Assembly: GCA_965649105.1 (NCBI GenBank)
Contig: CBFGJP010000036.1
Location: forward strand, 1 to 23,942
Source of the DNA: JAOAFX01 sp965649105
Lineage (GTDB): Bacteria; Hydrothermota; Tepidihabitantia; SM23-42; JAOAFX01
Direction of reading: 5' to 3'
DNA length: 23,942 bases
The position numbers were made by a program, and so were the translations under genes. Below the pieces are notes generated by a model. That model saw only the letters and a list, made by a program, of their open reading frames with translations, had not been told where the DNA came from and did no database searches. Shown in pieces: positions 1 through 7,969 of this stretch. Numbering within the stretch: the stretch's first letter is position 1; each line of letters begins with the position of its first letter.

Positions 1-7
1 ACATAAT

Positions 8-544
8 ATGAAAAATATTTATAATCAGGCTATGTGCTGTGTTGATATTGTGATATTGATAATCATCGTTATTCTAATAATTCAAGGTCTTGTTGTTGGT
101 TTTGTAAGGAGCATATTTGACATTGGCGGTATTGTGATTGGTATCTTTTTTGCTATTGAATATGCCGAGCGATTGAAGATGGCAAAATATGTAGCATTTC
201 TGTTGATATTCTTGGGCACCGCTATCATTGCATCTATTTTAGGAAGGATTATATCTAAACTAATCCATCTTACACCACTGGGGATTATGGACAGACTGAT
301 GGGGGGTGGTTTGGGTTTCATAAAAGGCATATTCTTTTGTTTTGTGTTTATAATAATACTCTTTCTCTGGGATAAAGGAAAAATAATAGAAAAATGTGAA
401 ATAGCGCCGCTCATTTTAAACAGCGGTGTGTCAGCAGCACAGTTATTGCCGGAAAAATGGTATAAGTGGATAAAAAGGATGACGAAAAAGCAGGAAAAAC
501 TTCGTGCACAAATTTATTATGAAGATCATAACCTTTATTTCTGA
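8..544 (+). CDS. CvpA family inner-membrane protein
   Basis: A 178-residue, strongly hydrophobic protein with about four membrane segments. The N-terminal part has the CvpA pattern: a hydrophobic helix, then a Gly-rich 'GLVVGFVRSIFDIGGIVIG' stretch, and a later 'LMGGGLGFIKG' turn before the last helix. The C-terminal 45 residues are basic and soluble. CvpA homologues are linked to colicin V export, biofilm or envelope processes, but the biochemical role is unknown. Two starts are possible: ATG at 8 and ATG at 32; the second gives a start closer to the first membrane helix, as is usual in the family. Neither has a clear Shine-Dalgarno and the upstream region lies outside the window. The 3' end overlaps the next gene by about 40 bp, so the two are probably co-transcribed. 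Confidence 0.75.
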   Translation: MKNIYNQAMCCVDIVILIIIVILIIQGLVVGFVRSIFDIGGIVIGIFFAIEYAERLKMAKYVAFLLIFLGTAIIASILGRIISKLIHLTPLGIMDRLMGGGLGFIKGIFFCFVFIIILFLWDKGKIIEKCEIAPLILNSGVSAAQLLPEKWYKWIKRMTKKQEKLRAQIYYEDHNLYF

Positions 545-1259
545 TTTCGGTCAAAAGGACTGGTTTGTATCGGCTGTTAAAGGGGAAATTCTTAAGATAA
601 ATCCGGAAGCACACATAATTGATATTTCTCATAACCTACATCCATTTGATATAAAACAGGCTGCCTTTATTTTGAAGATGGTTTATAAAAATTTTCCTGA
701 AGGTACTATCCATCTGGCAGTTGTTGACCCGGAAGTGGGGAGTAAAAGAAAGCCCATAATCGTCTTTTCCGAAGGTTACTATTTTGTTGGTCCTGATAAC
801 GGAATATTTTCTTATATTTATAAAAGCAATTCTGTTATCTATGAAATAAATGTTCAAAGGAAGGTAAGTTATACTTTTCATGCACGGGATATTTTCGGAC
901 CGGTTGCGGGTAAGTTAAGCCGGGGTATTGATATTGAGAATCTGGGAAGGAGAATAAATAGATTTAAAAAATTTCCCTTTCCTTCGATAAGAAGACAGGG
1001 GAAAAAGATTTATGGAGAAGTGGTTTATATTGACCATTTCGGCAATCTCATAACAAATATTCCAACAAAATATTCATTAAAAAAGATTTATATTGAGGGG
1101 TTTGATTTTGTGGGTGTCAAAGGGTTTTATGCCTCAGGTAAATCAGGTGAGATTTTTGGAGTCCCTGGGAGTTCAAATTTTTATGAGATTGCCTGTTTCA
1201 AAGAAAGGGCAGATAAAAAGAAAATAAAATCCGGTGACAGACTGATTGGTTATCTATAA
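504..1259 (+). CDS. SAM hydroxide adenosyltransferase (DUF62 / chlorinase-fluorinase-like family)
   Basis: About 250 residues. The N-terminus 'ITFISDFGQKDWFVSAVKG' and the motifs 'VVDPEVGS', 'VGPDNGIF', 'HARDIFGPVAG' and 'YIDHFGNLITNI' follow the SAM hydroxide adenosyltransferase family (the SAM-dependent chlorinase/fluorinase superfamily). These enzymes cut S-adenosylmethionine with water to give adenosine and methionine. The HARDIF motif and the Asp/Asn positions typical of the family are present. It is cytosolic. GTG at 504 has an AGGA 8 nt upstream, while ATG at 519 starts exactly at the usual family N-terminus but has no close ribosome binding site; I give 504. It overlaps the preceding CvpA-like gene. 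Physiological role in this organism unknown. Confidence 0.88.
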   Translation: MHKFIMKIITFISDFGQKDWFVSAVKGEILKINPEAHIIDISHNLHPFDIKQAAFILKMVYKNFPEGTIHLAVVDPEVGSKRKPIIVFSEGYYFVGPDNGIFSYIYKSNSVIYEINVQRKVSYTFHARDIFGPVAGKLSRGIDIENLGRRINRFKKFPFPSIRRQGKKIYGEVVYIDHFGNLITNIPTKYSLKKIYIEGFDFVGVKGFYASGKSGEIFGVPGSSNFYEIACFKERADKKKIKSGDRLIGYL

Positions 1260-1265
1260 TTATTA

Positions 1266-1297
1266 ACGGGGTTCTTTATTTTTTACCCTCCCGTCTT
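1266..1297 (+). terminator. possible weak terminator after the DUF62 gene
   Basis: Directly after the stop at 1259 there is an imperfect inverted repeat, ACGGG near 1266 and CCCGT near 1289-1293, separated by a T-rich loop and followed by CTTTTAT. The stem is short and the loop long, so this is only a weak candidate. It does lie where the rightward transcript should end before the opposing insertion-sequence remnant. Confidence 0.25.
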
Positions 1298-1327
1298 TTA
1301 TCAAAATAAAATCTTACCCAGATAAAA

Positions 1328-1576
1328 TTAACAATCTCTGGATAAATAGAAAGAAAAGATTTGTTCTATTTCATCATCCCATAGATTTGGATTGTATGTA
1401 TTTCGATAAACTCTGTCAAGTTGCTTTTTTAACTTGAGAATCCTCTGCAAGAGTTCAAGATAGAAAAGAGAATCTTTCTGTTCATGCAATTCCTGTTTTT
1501 TCTCTTCCGGCGCATCCGGTGAATTTAACACCCGATTATAAGGCAATAATTCTTTTAAAATCTCATAATCACCCAA
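1328..1576 (-). pseudogene. C-terminal remnant of an insertion-sequence transposase
   Basis: 82 residues, with an apparent TTG start that is simply where the frame opens. The stretch 'LLPYNRVLNSPDAPEEKKQ' followed by a Leu-rich helix ('LELLQRILKLKKQLDRVYR') resembles the tail of IS481/ISNCY-like integrase-fold transposases, where a '(K)TPYxRxLESPxxxEExK' segment follows the DDE core. No DDE catalytic segment is present. Together with the N-terminal fragment just upstream on the same strand (1610-1975) it appears to be one transposase that lost its catalytic core. Family assignment is from memory of the motif. Confidence 0.55.
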
Positions 1577-1609
1577 AACCAGACAATGACCACTCCGTTT
1601 TTGGAAAAT

Positions 1610-1975
1610 TCATATAGTATATGTTAGCGATGCCATCAAAAAGTCAGTGCTATTGATTGCCATAAAGGCTTTTAAATGGACTGAATAACGATAATGACCC
1701 AATACCCAGAGGGCTTTAAGATAAGGTATTAATTCTTTAGTGTATTTCTTTTTGCGGCCTCGGTTATGGACATAGGTAATCGTTGGGTCACCCACGAGTT
1801 TTATTCCTTGCGGGGTATAATAGACCTTATTTGTGCGATTAAGGAGTGTAAGGATATATTTTCTATGCCAATGGGTGACTTTTTCTAAGTCATTTAGCAT
1901 ATCGGTTTTTTGTTTCTTAGAAGCCTTTTTATAGGCTTTAACATTTTCTTTGACTATTGACTTTTTATCTTTCAT
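1610..1975 (-). pseudogene. N-terminal remnant of an insertion-sequence transposase (HTH region)
   Basis: The likely start is the ATG at 1973-1975 (MKDKKSIVKENVKAYKKASK...), with GGAG 8 nt upstream; the longer reading frame to 2056 runs through a hairpin-containing leader. About 121 residues of basic, helical sequence ('KQKTDMLNDLEKVTHWHRKY', 'GRKKKYTKELIPYLKALW') match the helix-turn-helix start of integrase-fold transposases. It stops just where the catalytic domain should begin, and the C-terminal tail reappears 34 bp further on at 1576. An internal deletion of the core is the simplest reading. The start codon lies inside the 100-bp sequence that is repeated on the far side of the assembly gap. 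Confidence 0.6.
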
Positions 1976-2261
1976 GGTGTATACTCCAGGTATAGTTATT
2001 GATATCATTGGGGCTCCTTTTATGCAAAATATATTCAGGAGCCCCTCTATTTTCAAGTATTTNNNNNNNNNNNNNNNNNNNNNNNNNNNNNNNNNNNNNN
2101 NNNNNNNNNNNNNNNNNNNNNNNNNNNNNNNNNNNNNNNNNNNNNNNNNNNNNNNNNNNNNTTTTATCTTTCATGGTGTATACTCCAGGTATAGTTATTG
2201 ATATCATTGGGGCTCCTTTTATGCAAAATATATTCAGGAGCCCCTCTATTTTCAAGTATTT
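1963..2261. other. assembly gap (99 N) with 100-bp duplicated flanks
   Basis: Bases 1963-2062 and 2162-2261 are identical and separated by 99 N. This is what results when two contigs share a k-mer-length overlap and are scaffolded with a spacer instead of being merged. The real sequence most likely runs straight from 2062 to 2262. Apart from this and the promoter at 2331-2358, the stretch 1976-2370 contains no gene. Confidence 0.9.
2010..2045 (-). repeat. 9-bp perfect inverted repeat upstream of the transposase remnant
   Basis: GGGGCTCCT (2010-2018) pairs with AGGAGCCCC (2037-2045) around an 18-nt AT-rich loop. It lies 35-70 nt upstream of the transposase ATG, so it could form in the leader of that mRNA or be part of the insertion-sequence end. 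It appears again at 2209-2244 only because the assembly duplicated this segment. There is no T-tract, so a terminator is not favoured. Confidence 0.6.
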
Positions 2262-2330
2262 GGGTAAGATATTCTATTTTGATTAAATAACCCATTTTCG
2301 GTAAGATTATTTCTGATTTAAATCGCACTA

Positions 2331-2358
2331 TTGACATTTTTTTTATTTTGAATATAAT
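2331..2358 (+). promoter_or_regulatory. sigma70-type promoter of the hydrogenase operon
   Basis: TTGACA (2331-2336) and TATAAT (2353-2358) are both perfect consensus with a 16-bp spacer. A start site 6-7 nt past the -10 would be near 2365, leaving only about six bases before the ATG at 2371 and no room for a Shine-Dalgarno. The transcript of the first hydrogenase gene would be almost leaderless. Confidence 0.75.
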
Positions 2359-2370
2359 TGGCAATCTTTT

Positions 2371-3801
2371 ATGAATATTGAGACGATCACCCTGCTAACG
2401 GTTTTTGTCCCAATAATAGGTTCCCTGACCATTCCGGTCGCGGGAATTATTTCAAAGACCTTCAGGTCGGTCTGGTCAGTGCTCATCGCCTTAGCAACCG
2501 CAATCCTTCCTTTATTATTATTACCCTTTGCCTTTAATGGTGCACAACATATCTTTGGCAGACCTCTTATTATGGGTCTTGATTTTTATCTCGTTGTTGA
2601 TGGTCTATCAGTCTTTATGTCCATCGTCTCTTCATTTATTGGGATGTTGATTGTTCTATATTCAGTTGGTTATATTGCCCATGAAGAAAATCAGAGTGAA
2701 TACTATCTAATGGTTTTATTGTTTATCGGCTCAATGATGGGGCTGGTCTATTCAGCAAATTTGATTTTTATGTATCTTTTCTGGGAAATAACGGCAATAT
2801 GTTCCTGGCGTCTGGTGGGATTTTATCGGGATAAGATTCATATATTAAGAGCGGATAAGACATTTTTAGTGACTTTTGGTGGTGCGGTCATTATGCTCTT
2901 TGGGTTTATTCAAATTTATAATCAGACCCAGAGTTTTAACATAATGGATATGCGGGGCACCCTCATTCCTGGTTCAGCAGTATTATTGATTTTATTCGGT
3001 ATGTTCGCAAAATCCGCAACAGTGCCGATTCAGACCTGGTTGCCGGATGCGGGTGTTGCACCTTCCACGGTTACTGCCCTATTACACGCCGCTGTGTTGG
3101 TAAAGATCGGTGTTTATGCCTATGCAAGAATATTTAACTATACCTTTGTTATTCCTGAGGGCTGGCAGATTGCAATTCCCATCCTTGCCGTGATTTCCAG
3201 TCTGGTCGCGGCTGGTGCGGCAACCGTGGAATATGATTTAAAGAGAATCCTTGCCTATTCAACGGTTAGCCAGATTGGCTATATATTCCTGGGTTTGAGT
3301 GTTATGGAACCAACTGCGGTTACTGGCGCAATATTGTATCTTCTAATGCATGGACTTGCCAAGGCAGGATTGTTCCTGTGTGCAGGAATCATTGAGCATA
3401 ACACTCATACCAAGGACATCAGACAGCTTGGTGGTTTGATTAAGACAATGCCGATCACGGCAATAGTATTTATCATTTCGGCATTTTCGGTGATTGGTAT
3501 TCCACCACTGGGCGGATTTTTCTCAAAGTTTTTGGTGATTTTGGGCACGGTAAAATCCGGTAATTTCTGGCTTGCCGCATTAGCACTATTTACCGCAGTC
3601 ATGACTGCATTCTATATGTTCCGGGTATTCAATATGGTTTTTCTTGGTGCGGCAAAGATTCAGGCAAAGGAAGGAACAAATTCAATGCTCTTTGTCGTGA
3701 TAGTGCTGGCAATTCTTTCGCTCCTTGCGGGTATATTTATCGCCTATCCAATGAAACTCGCTGATATTGCTACAACCCAAATTTTGAGGTTAGGATTATG
3801 A
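2371..3801 (+). CDS. antiporter-like membrane subunit 1 of group 4 [NiFe] hydrogenase (NuoM/MrpD-like)
   Basis: 476 residues, about 14 membrane helices, proton-conducting membrane transporter family. Residues known to matter for ion translocation are present: Glu139 in 'LFWEITAICSW' (helix 5), Lys214 in 'FAKSATVPIQTWLPDAGVAP', His239 in 'ALLHAAVLVKIGVYA' with Lys245, and the helix 11-12 region 'EYDLKRILAYSTVSQIGYIF'. It acts in the inner membrane as one of three such subunits in this operon. First gene after a strong promoter; its stop overlaps the next start (ATGA at 3798-3801). No Shine-Dalgarno precedes the ATG, and no other start near the N-terminus looks better. HyfF, EchA and NuoM are the relatives meant; exact orthology is not decided here. 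Confidence 0.9.
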   Translation: MNIETITLLTVFVPIIGSLTIPVAGIISKTFRSVWSVLIALATAILPLLLLPFAFNGAQHIFGRPLIMGLDFYLVVDGLSVFMSIVSSFIGMLIVLYSVGYIAHEENQSEYYLMVLLFIGSMMGLVYSANLIFMYLFWEITAICSWRLVGFYRDKIHILRADKTFLVTFGGAVIMLFGFIQIYNQTQSFNIMDMRGTLIPGSAVLLILFGMFAKSATVPIQTWLPDAGVAPSTVTALLHAAVLVKIGVYAYARIFNYTFVIPEGWQIAIPILAVISSLVAAGAATVEYDLKRILAYSTVSQIGYIFLGLSVMEPTAVTGAILYLLMHGLAKAGLFLCAGIIEHNTHTKDIRQLGGLIKTMPITAIVFIISAFSVIGIPPLGGFFSKFLVILGTVKSGNFWLAALALFTAVMTAFYMFRVFNMVFLGAAKIQAKEGTNSMLFVVIVLAILSLLAGIFIAYPMKLADIATTQILRLGL

Positions 3802-5672
3802 ATCCACAGATATTATTAACTCCAATATGGTTGCCTGTCCTTGTGGCAATCATTGCCATCTTAATTCCAAAGACAATCAGGGGCTTGCGGGAATTTATCT
3901 CAATCATTGCCGGGGCAGTTTTAGTCTATATTGCCTGGCTCTTGTTTGATTATAGAAATCTTGTTTTGACATTAGACTGGGTGGGCTGGCTCAATTTTGA
4001 TTTGAGATTATATCACTTATCGGCATTTGCATTATTGTGGATAAATATCTTTGGATTCTTGATCAGCATATATTCATATATAAAAATGAAGGAACATCCA
4101 AGGGTGGGAGAATATTATTTCTATATCTATCTCACAATTGCCTTTGCTAATGGTTCAATCCTTGCAAATAACTTTTTGGTATTGCTCTTCTTCTGGGAAG
4201 GATTGCTCTTGACTCTTTATGGGTTTATAACTCTTGGCAATACCGAAAATACACAGCGCACGGCAATCAAGGCATTTATTATCAACGGCCTCTGCGACTT
4301 CTGTATGATATTCGGCATTGCTATTCTATGGTATCTTACGGGCAAATCAAGTTTATCTGAGATTGCGCATGAGCCGGTAAGACCGGTTGGATTATATTTA
4401 CTCAGTTTTATAATGATGATGATTGGTGCACTGGGCAAAGGTGGTTCAATTCCTTTCCATACTTGGATTCCCGATGCCGCTCTTGATGCACCAGTCACAT
4501 TTATGGCGTTCTTGCCTGGCGCATTGGAAAAACTCCTTGGAGTATTTTTGCTCACCAGAATTTCAGTTGAATTATTTGCCATCAAAGGTACACCCGCGTC
4601 TATCATATTAATGATTATCGGTTCAATAACGATTGTCTTTGCCGTGCTGATGGCATTGATACAGAAGGACTACAAAAAGTTGCTTTCATTCCACGCGATA
4701 AGTCAGTATGGTTATATGGTCTTAGGTATTGGAACTGCATTGCCGATTGGTATCATCGGTGGAATATTCCATATGTTAAATAATGCCATATATAAATCTG
4801 GATTATTTATGGTGGCGGGCGCGGTTGAGCACAGGACCGGAACGACCGAGATGAAGAAGCTCGGGGGACTAAAAGGCGATATGCCCGTTACCGCACTGTG
4901 TTATTTGATTCTTGCTGCGGCAATTTCAGGAATCTGGCCACTGAATGGATTTGTATCGAAAGAACTTGTTATCCATGGAGCTTATGAGACAGGCTTTGTG
5001 ATCTTTGCCTTTGCCGGTTGGGTTGGTGCAATATTCACTTTTGTTTCTTTCTTGAAGGCAGGGCATTCCATCTTCTTGGGACCGCGCAACAAAGAATTAT
5101 CCAAGACCAGAGAGGCAGAAGCGCCATTTTTAATTCCAATGATTATCCTAACTTTGCTCTGCATTATATTTGGCATTTATAATTATCTGCCCTTCAAATA
5201 CTTCTTTGAACCCTTACTTGAGATGCACCCTGAAGAGATTGCCCATCATTATGATTTTTCTGGCCATGCCCTTGATTTGGTGAATCCGATTGCCGGTGTA
5301 TCTATATTTATGCTCTTGATTGGTCTTGTGATACATTTGTATGGTTGGAACAAGGCAGAGAAAAAAGCCGCCTATGCTTCTGAAGTCATTCATAAATTGC
5401 CGATTTTGAGCACCCTTTATGATTGGTCTGAGAAAAGAATATTTGATATGTATGAGCAGGGGATTAAATTCTTAAAAGGCCTTGCCCATATCCTATATGT
5501 GGCGATTGATAGGCCGATTGACTATTTATATGAGAAGACCATTACGATTACGGGTAATGCGTTCACGAGATTGCTTCAGTACGCACACAATGGTCACTAT
5601 GCAAACTATCTCGCCTGGTGTATTGCGGGATTGGTAATTATCGTTTATGTTTTATTGTCATTGATCAAGTGA
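3798..5672 (+). CDS. antiporter-like membrane subunit 2 with C-terminal lateral-helix extension (NuoL-like)
   Basis: 624 residues, the longest of the three antiporter-like subunits. Glu134 ('LLFFWEGLLLTLYGF') and Lys214 ('ALGKGGSIPFHTWIPDA') are in place. After the core there is a long C-terminal part (from about 540: 'YDWSEKRIFDMYEQGIKFLK') that ends in a final membrane helix 'YLAWCIAGLVIIVYVLLSLI'. This is the layout of NuoL, whose lateral helix runs along the membrane arm. Where most family members have a helix 8 His ('LLHAAxxVK'), this one reads 'FLPGALEKLLGV', with Pro in place of His and a Glu-Lys pair. The start is translationally coupled to the previous gene; a 10-bp gap with GAGGAG precedes the next one. 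Confidence 0.88.
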   Translation: MNPQILLTPIWLPVLVAIIAILIPKTIRGLREFISIIAGAVLVYIAWLLFDYRNLVLTLDWVGWLNFDLRLYHLSAFALLWINIFGFLISIYSYIKMKEHPRVGEYYFYIYLTIAFANGSILANNFLVLLFFWEGLLLTLYGFITLGNTENTQRTAIKAFIINGLCDFCMIFGIAILWYLTGKSSLSEIAHEPVRPVGLYLLSFIMMMIGALGKGGSIPFHTWIPDAALDAPVTFMAFLPGALEKLLGVFLLTRISVELFAIKGTPASIILMIIGSITIVFAVLMALIQKDYKKLLSFHAISQYGYMVLGIGTALPIGIIGGIFHMLNNAIYKSGLFMVAGAVEHRTGTTEMKKLGGLKGDMPVTALCYLILAAAISGIWPLNGFVSKELVIHGAYETGFVIFAFAGWVGAIFTFVSFLKAGHSIFLGPRNKELSKTREAEAPFLIPMIILTLLCIIFGIYNYLPFKYFFEPLLEMHPEEIAHHYDFSGHALDLVNPIAGVSIFMLLIGLVIHLYGWNKAEKKAAYASEVIHKLPILSTLYDWSEKRIFDMYEQGIKFLKGLAHILYVAIDRPIDYLYEKTITITGNAFTRLLQYAHNGHYANYLAWCIAGLVIIVYVLLSLIK

Positions 5673-5682
5673 GGAGTCGGCT

Positions 5683-7164
5683 ATGGTTTCTCTTTTTATA
5701 ATCATTCCGTTTGTCCTCGCGGCAATCCTGCCTTTGATTGAAAGGATCTCAAAGAGATTTCTGCCTGACTTATTGACCAATGCGGGAATTCTATTTTTAC
5801 TAATTTATTCAATGACATTTGGGTATCAGATTGTGGTATCAAACACCGGTATCCGACATTTCCAATGGTTCAATCAGAATCTCAATATTGTCTTTGCCTT
5901 AGATGCTTTCAGTTTGTTTATGCTATTTGCCATATATCTTGTCAGTTTTGGTGTGACGCTATTTTCAATTGATTATATGGAGCATTATGGTTCAAAAGGG
6001 ATATTCTATGCGTTATTTATGATTATGGTCGGCGGTATGAGTGGCCTTGTCCTTGCTACCGATTTGTTTACAATCTATGTATTTCTTGAGGTTGCGGCAA
6101 TTTCGTCTTATGGACTTGTTGCCTATGGATTAAAGCACGATGAACTTGAAGCTTCTTTCAAATATCTGGCACTTTCATCAGTCGCAACCGCATTTCTGCT
6201 TTTGGGTATTGCACTTATCTTTGGCATCACTGGTAGTTTGAAACTCGGTAATATTGCCGATAGATTCGTGCAGGATGATGCAAAATTTGTTTTATATATT
6301 TGCACCGGATTCTTTATTTTCGGTTTTGGCTTAAAGGCTGCCCTTGTGCCATTTCATTCCTGGTTACCTGATGCTCATCCCAGTGCACCTGCTCCGATAT
6401 CCGCAATGCTTTCGGGATTGTTGATAAAGGTTTCTGGTGTCTATGCATTGACCCGGGTATTTTTAAATGTCTTTGGTCTCACACCCGCGACCTCAACGGT
6501 CCTGATGTATCTTGGTATAATCTCTATTCTGGTCGGGGCAATCCTTGCCCTTGGTCAGGATGACATCAAGCGTATGCTTGCCTATTCTTCAATCAGCCAG
6601 GTCGGTTATATAATCTTAGGTTTTGGCGCCGGCACAAGTTTTGCAATAATGGGTGCATTGTTCCATATCTTAAATCATGCCCTTGCCAAGGGATTGTTGT
6701 TTTTGAATTCAGGCTCGGTTGAGCATTCAACGGGAACTAGAGATTTAAACAAAATGGGTGGTTTGGGTAAAAGAATGCCGATAACTGCGGCGACAACTGT
6801 TGTCGGTTCGCTTGCAGTTGCAGGTGTTCCGCCGCTAAATGGATTCTGGAGCAAGTTATTTATCATCATTGGATTATTGCAGGCAAAGGCTTATGGATTT
6901 GCATTTGTGGCGGTCCTGGCAAGTATCATTACATTATGGTATTATATTATTATCCAGCGGCGTGCCTTTTTTGGGAAATTGAAAGAGACCCTGAAAGATG
7001 TGAAAGAAGTACCATTCTGGATGGCTTTTTCAACGATCCTTATTGCCCTTGTTTGTATAATAATCGGAATCGGATTCCCTGTGGTTATTTCCAAGTGGAT
7101 TACACCTGCGGTCAATATTCTCGAATCCGGCATAAGATATGCAATGCAGTATTTGAGGTTATAG
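5683..7164 (+). CDS. antiporter-like membrane subunit 3 of group 4 [NiFe] hydrogenase (NuoN/MrpD-like)
   Basis: 493 residues, about 14 membrane helices. Helix 5 'IYVFLEVAAISSYGLVAYG' carries Glu136; 'GFGLKAALVPFHSWLPDAHP' carries Lys218; 'ISAMLSGLLIKVSGVYAL' carries Lys249; 'DDIKRMLAYSSISQVGYIIL' is the second half-channel motif. The helix 8 His is a Ser/Gly here, as in MrpD/NuoN-like proteins. Its ATG has GAGGAG about 8 nt upstream, and the next gene follows after 7 bp. With the two preceding genes it gives three putative ion-translocating units, the number found in complex I, Fpo and Hyf. Confidence 0.9.
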   Translation: MVSLFIIIPFVLAAILPLIERISKRFLPDLLTNAGILFLLIYSMTFGYQIVVSNTGIRHFQWFNQNLNIVFALDAFSLFMLFAIYLVSFGVTLFSIDYMEHYGSKGIFYALFMIMVGGMSGLVLATDLFTIYVFLEVAAISSYGLVAYGLKHDELEASFKYLALSSVATAFLLLGIALIFGITGSLKLGNIADRFVQDDAKFVLYICTGFFIFGFGLKAALVPFHSWLPDAHPSAPAPISAMLSGLLIKVSGVYALTRVFLNVFGLTPATSTVLMYLGIISILVGAILALGQDDIKRMLAYSSISQVGYIILGFGAGTSFAIMGALFHILNHALAKGLLFLNSGSVEHSTGTRDLNKMGGLGKRMPITAATTVVGSLAVAGVPPLNGFWSKLFIIIGLLQAKAYGFAFVAVLASIITLWYYIIIQRRAFFGKLKETLKDVKEVPFWMAFSTILIALVCIIIGIGFPVVISKWITPAVNILESGIRYAMQYLRL

Positions 7165-7171
7165 GAGTTAT

Positions 7172-7657
7172 ATGCAGGAATTATATTTGATATCCCTTTG
7201 TGCCCTGGTTTTCTTCTCAATACTTGCGGTATTGTTAAAAGATTTGTTAAAATCTGCATTGAGTCTTATGGCCGCTAGTGTATTTCTGGCGGTTGTATTA
7301 TTCTTTATGAAGGCGTATTATGCGGGCGTATTTGAGATTTCGGTTGTTGCGGGTTTGATTACGGTATTGTTTGTCTCAACGATTGGCTTGACCCGGGGCG
7401 ATGATTTTAAAGAGAGTAAAATACCAGTCTATATCTTTCCGTTATTCTTTATCTGGTTCATAATTATTGATATATTGATTATGTATCTGCTATTGAATAA
7501 AATGCCCTTGCTAACAAAATGGCCATCTGAGCCAGGAAAATTTGGTGATATATTCTGGCAGAAAAGGACATTTGACCTGCTGGCTCAGATCGGTGTGATT
7601 TTTGCCGGGGTCTTTTCCGTCCTTGCATTATTCAGAAAAAGGGACAAAAATGATTAA
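7172..7657 (+). CDS. NuoJ-like subunit resembling fused MbhD + MbhE
   Basis: 161 residues with about five membrane helices. The N-terminal half ('LLKSALSLMAASVFLAVVLF', then 'EISVVAGLITVLFVSTIGLT') resembles MbhD/DUF4040 and NuoJ. The C-terminal half ends with 'TFDLLAQIGVIFAGVFSVLA', close to the 'FDTLGExxVxxxAxxGVxAL' helix of MbhE and the MrpA C-terminus. In membrane-bound hydrogenase these are two small proteins whose helices occupy the NuoJ position; here both are in one chain. AGGAG lies 4-5 nt before the ATG. The stop overlaps the next start by 8 bp. Assignment to MbhD/E versus NuoJ is inference. Confidence 0.75.
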   Translation: MQELYLISLCALVFFSILAVLLKDLLKSALSLMAASVFLAVVLFFMKAYYAGVFEISVVAGLITVLFVSTIGLTRGDDFKESKIPVYIFPLFFIWFIIIDILIMYLLLNKMPLLTKWPSEPGKFGDIFWQKRTFDLLAQIGVIFAGVFSVLALFRKRDKND

Positions 7658-7967
7658 TCTACCCAATGATTTTTATATAAACTTAATGTTTGCCTTTATT
7701 CTCTTCTTCATAGGATTATACTGTCTCCTTTCAATGCGCAATTTGATCAAATTGCTCATCGGTATTGAAGTCATTGCCAAAGGGGTGACACTTGCCTTGA
7801 TATCTGCAAGCAATGTAAAAGGTTTGATCTTAACCGGTCAGAGCTTGGTTATTACATTTATTGTGGTTGAGGTTTGCGCTATTGCAGTTGCCCTCGCACT
7901 CGTGATAAACCTCTATCGTCATACCGGTAGTCTTGATGTGAAGAAGTTGACAAAATTGAGAGGATAA
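7650..7967 (+). CDS. NuoK/HyfE/MnhC-like membrane subunit
   Basis: 105 residues, three membrane helices. The ATG at 7650 is preceded by AAAAAGGGA and overlaps the stop of the previous gene; the frame is open back to 7602 but that part is out-of-frame with known family N-termini. Helix 2 'LIKLLIGIEVIAKGVTLALI' and helix 3 'VITFIVVEVCAIAVALALVI' each carry the membrane-buried Glu that is conserved in NuoK and passes protons between the antiporter-like units and the NuoH side. Usual NuoK length is about 100 residues, so it is complete. Confidence 0.88.
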   Translation: MINLPNDFYINLMFAFILFFIGLYCLLSMRNLIKLLIGIEVIAKGVTLALISASNVKGLILTGQSLVITFIVVEVCAIAVALALVINLYRHTGSLDVKKLTKLRG

Positions 7968-7969
7968 AT

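Noticed and set aside
1963..2261. Direct repeats around the gap as insertion-sequence ends or target duplication
   Set aside because: Repeat length and offset match those of the other gap, and joining restores the NuoH gene there; overlap of contig ends explains both.
1950..2286. Frames running through the N stretch on both strands
   Set aside because: They exist only because N codons have no stops; they vanish once the repeat is collapsed.
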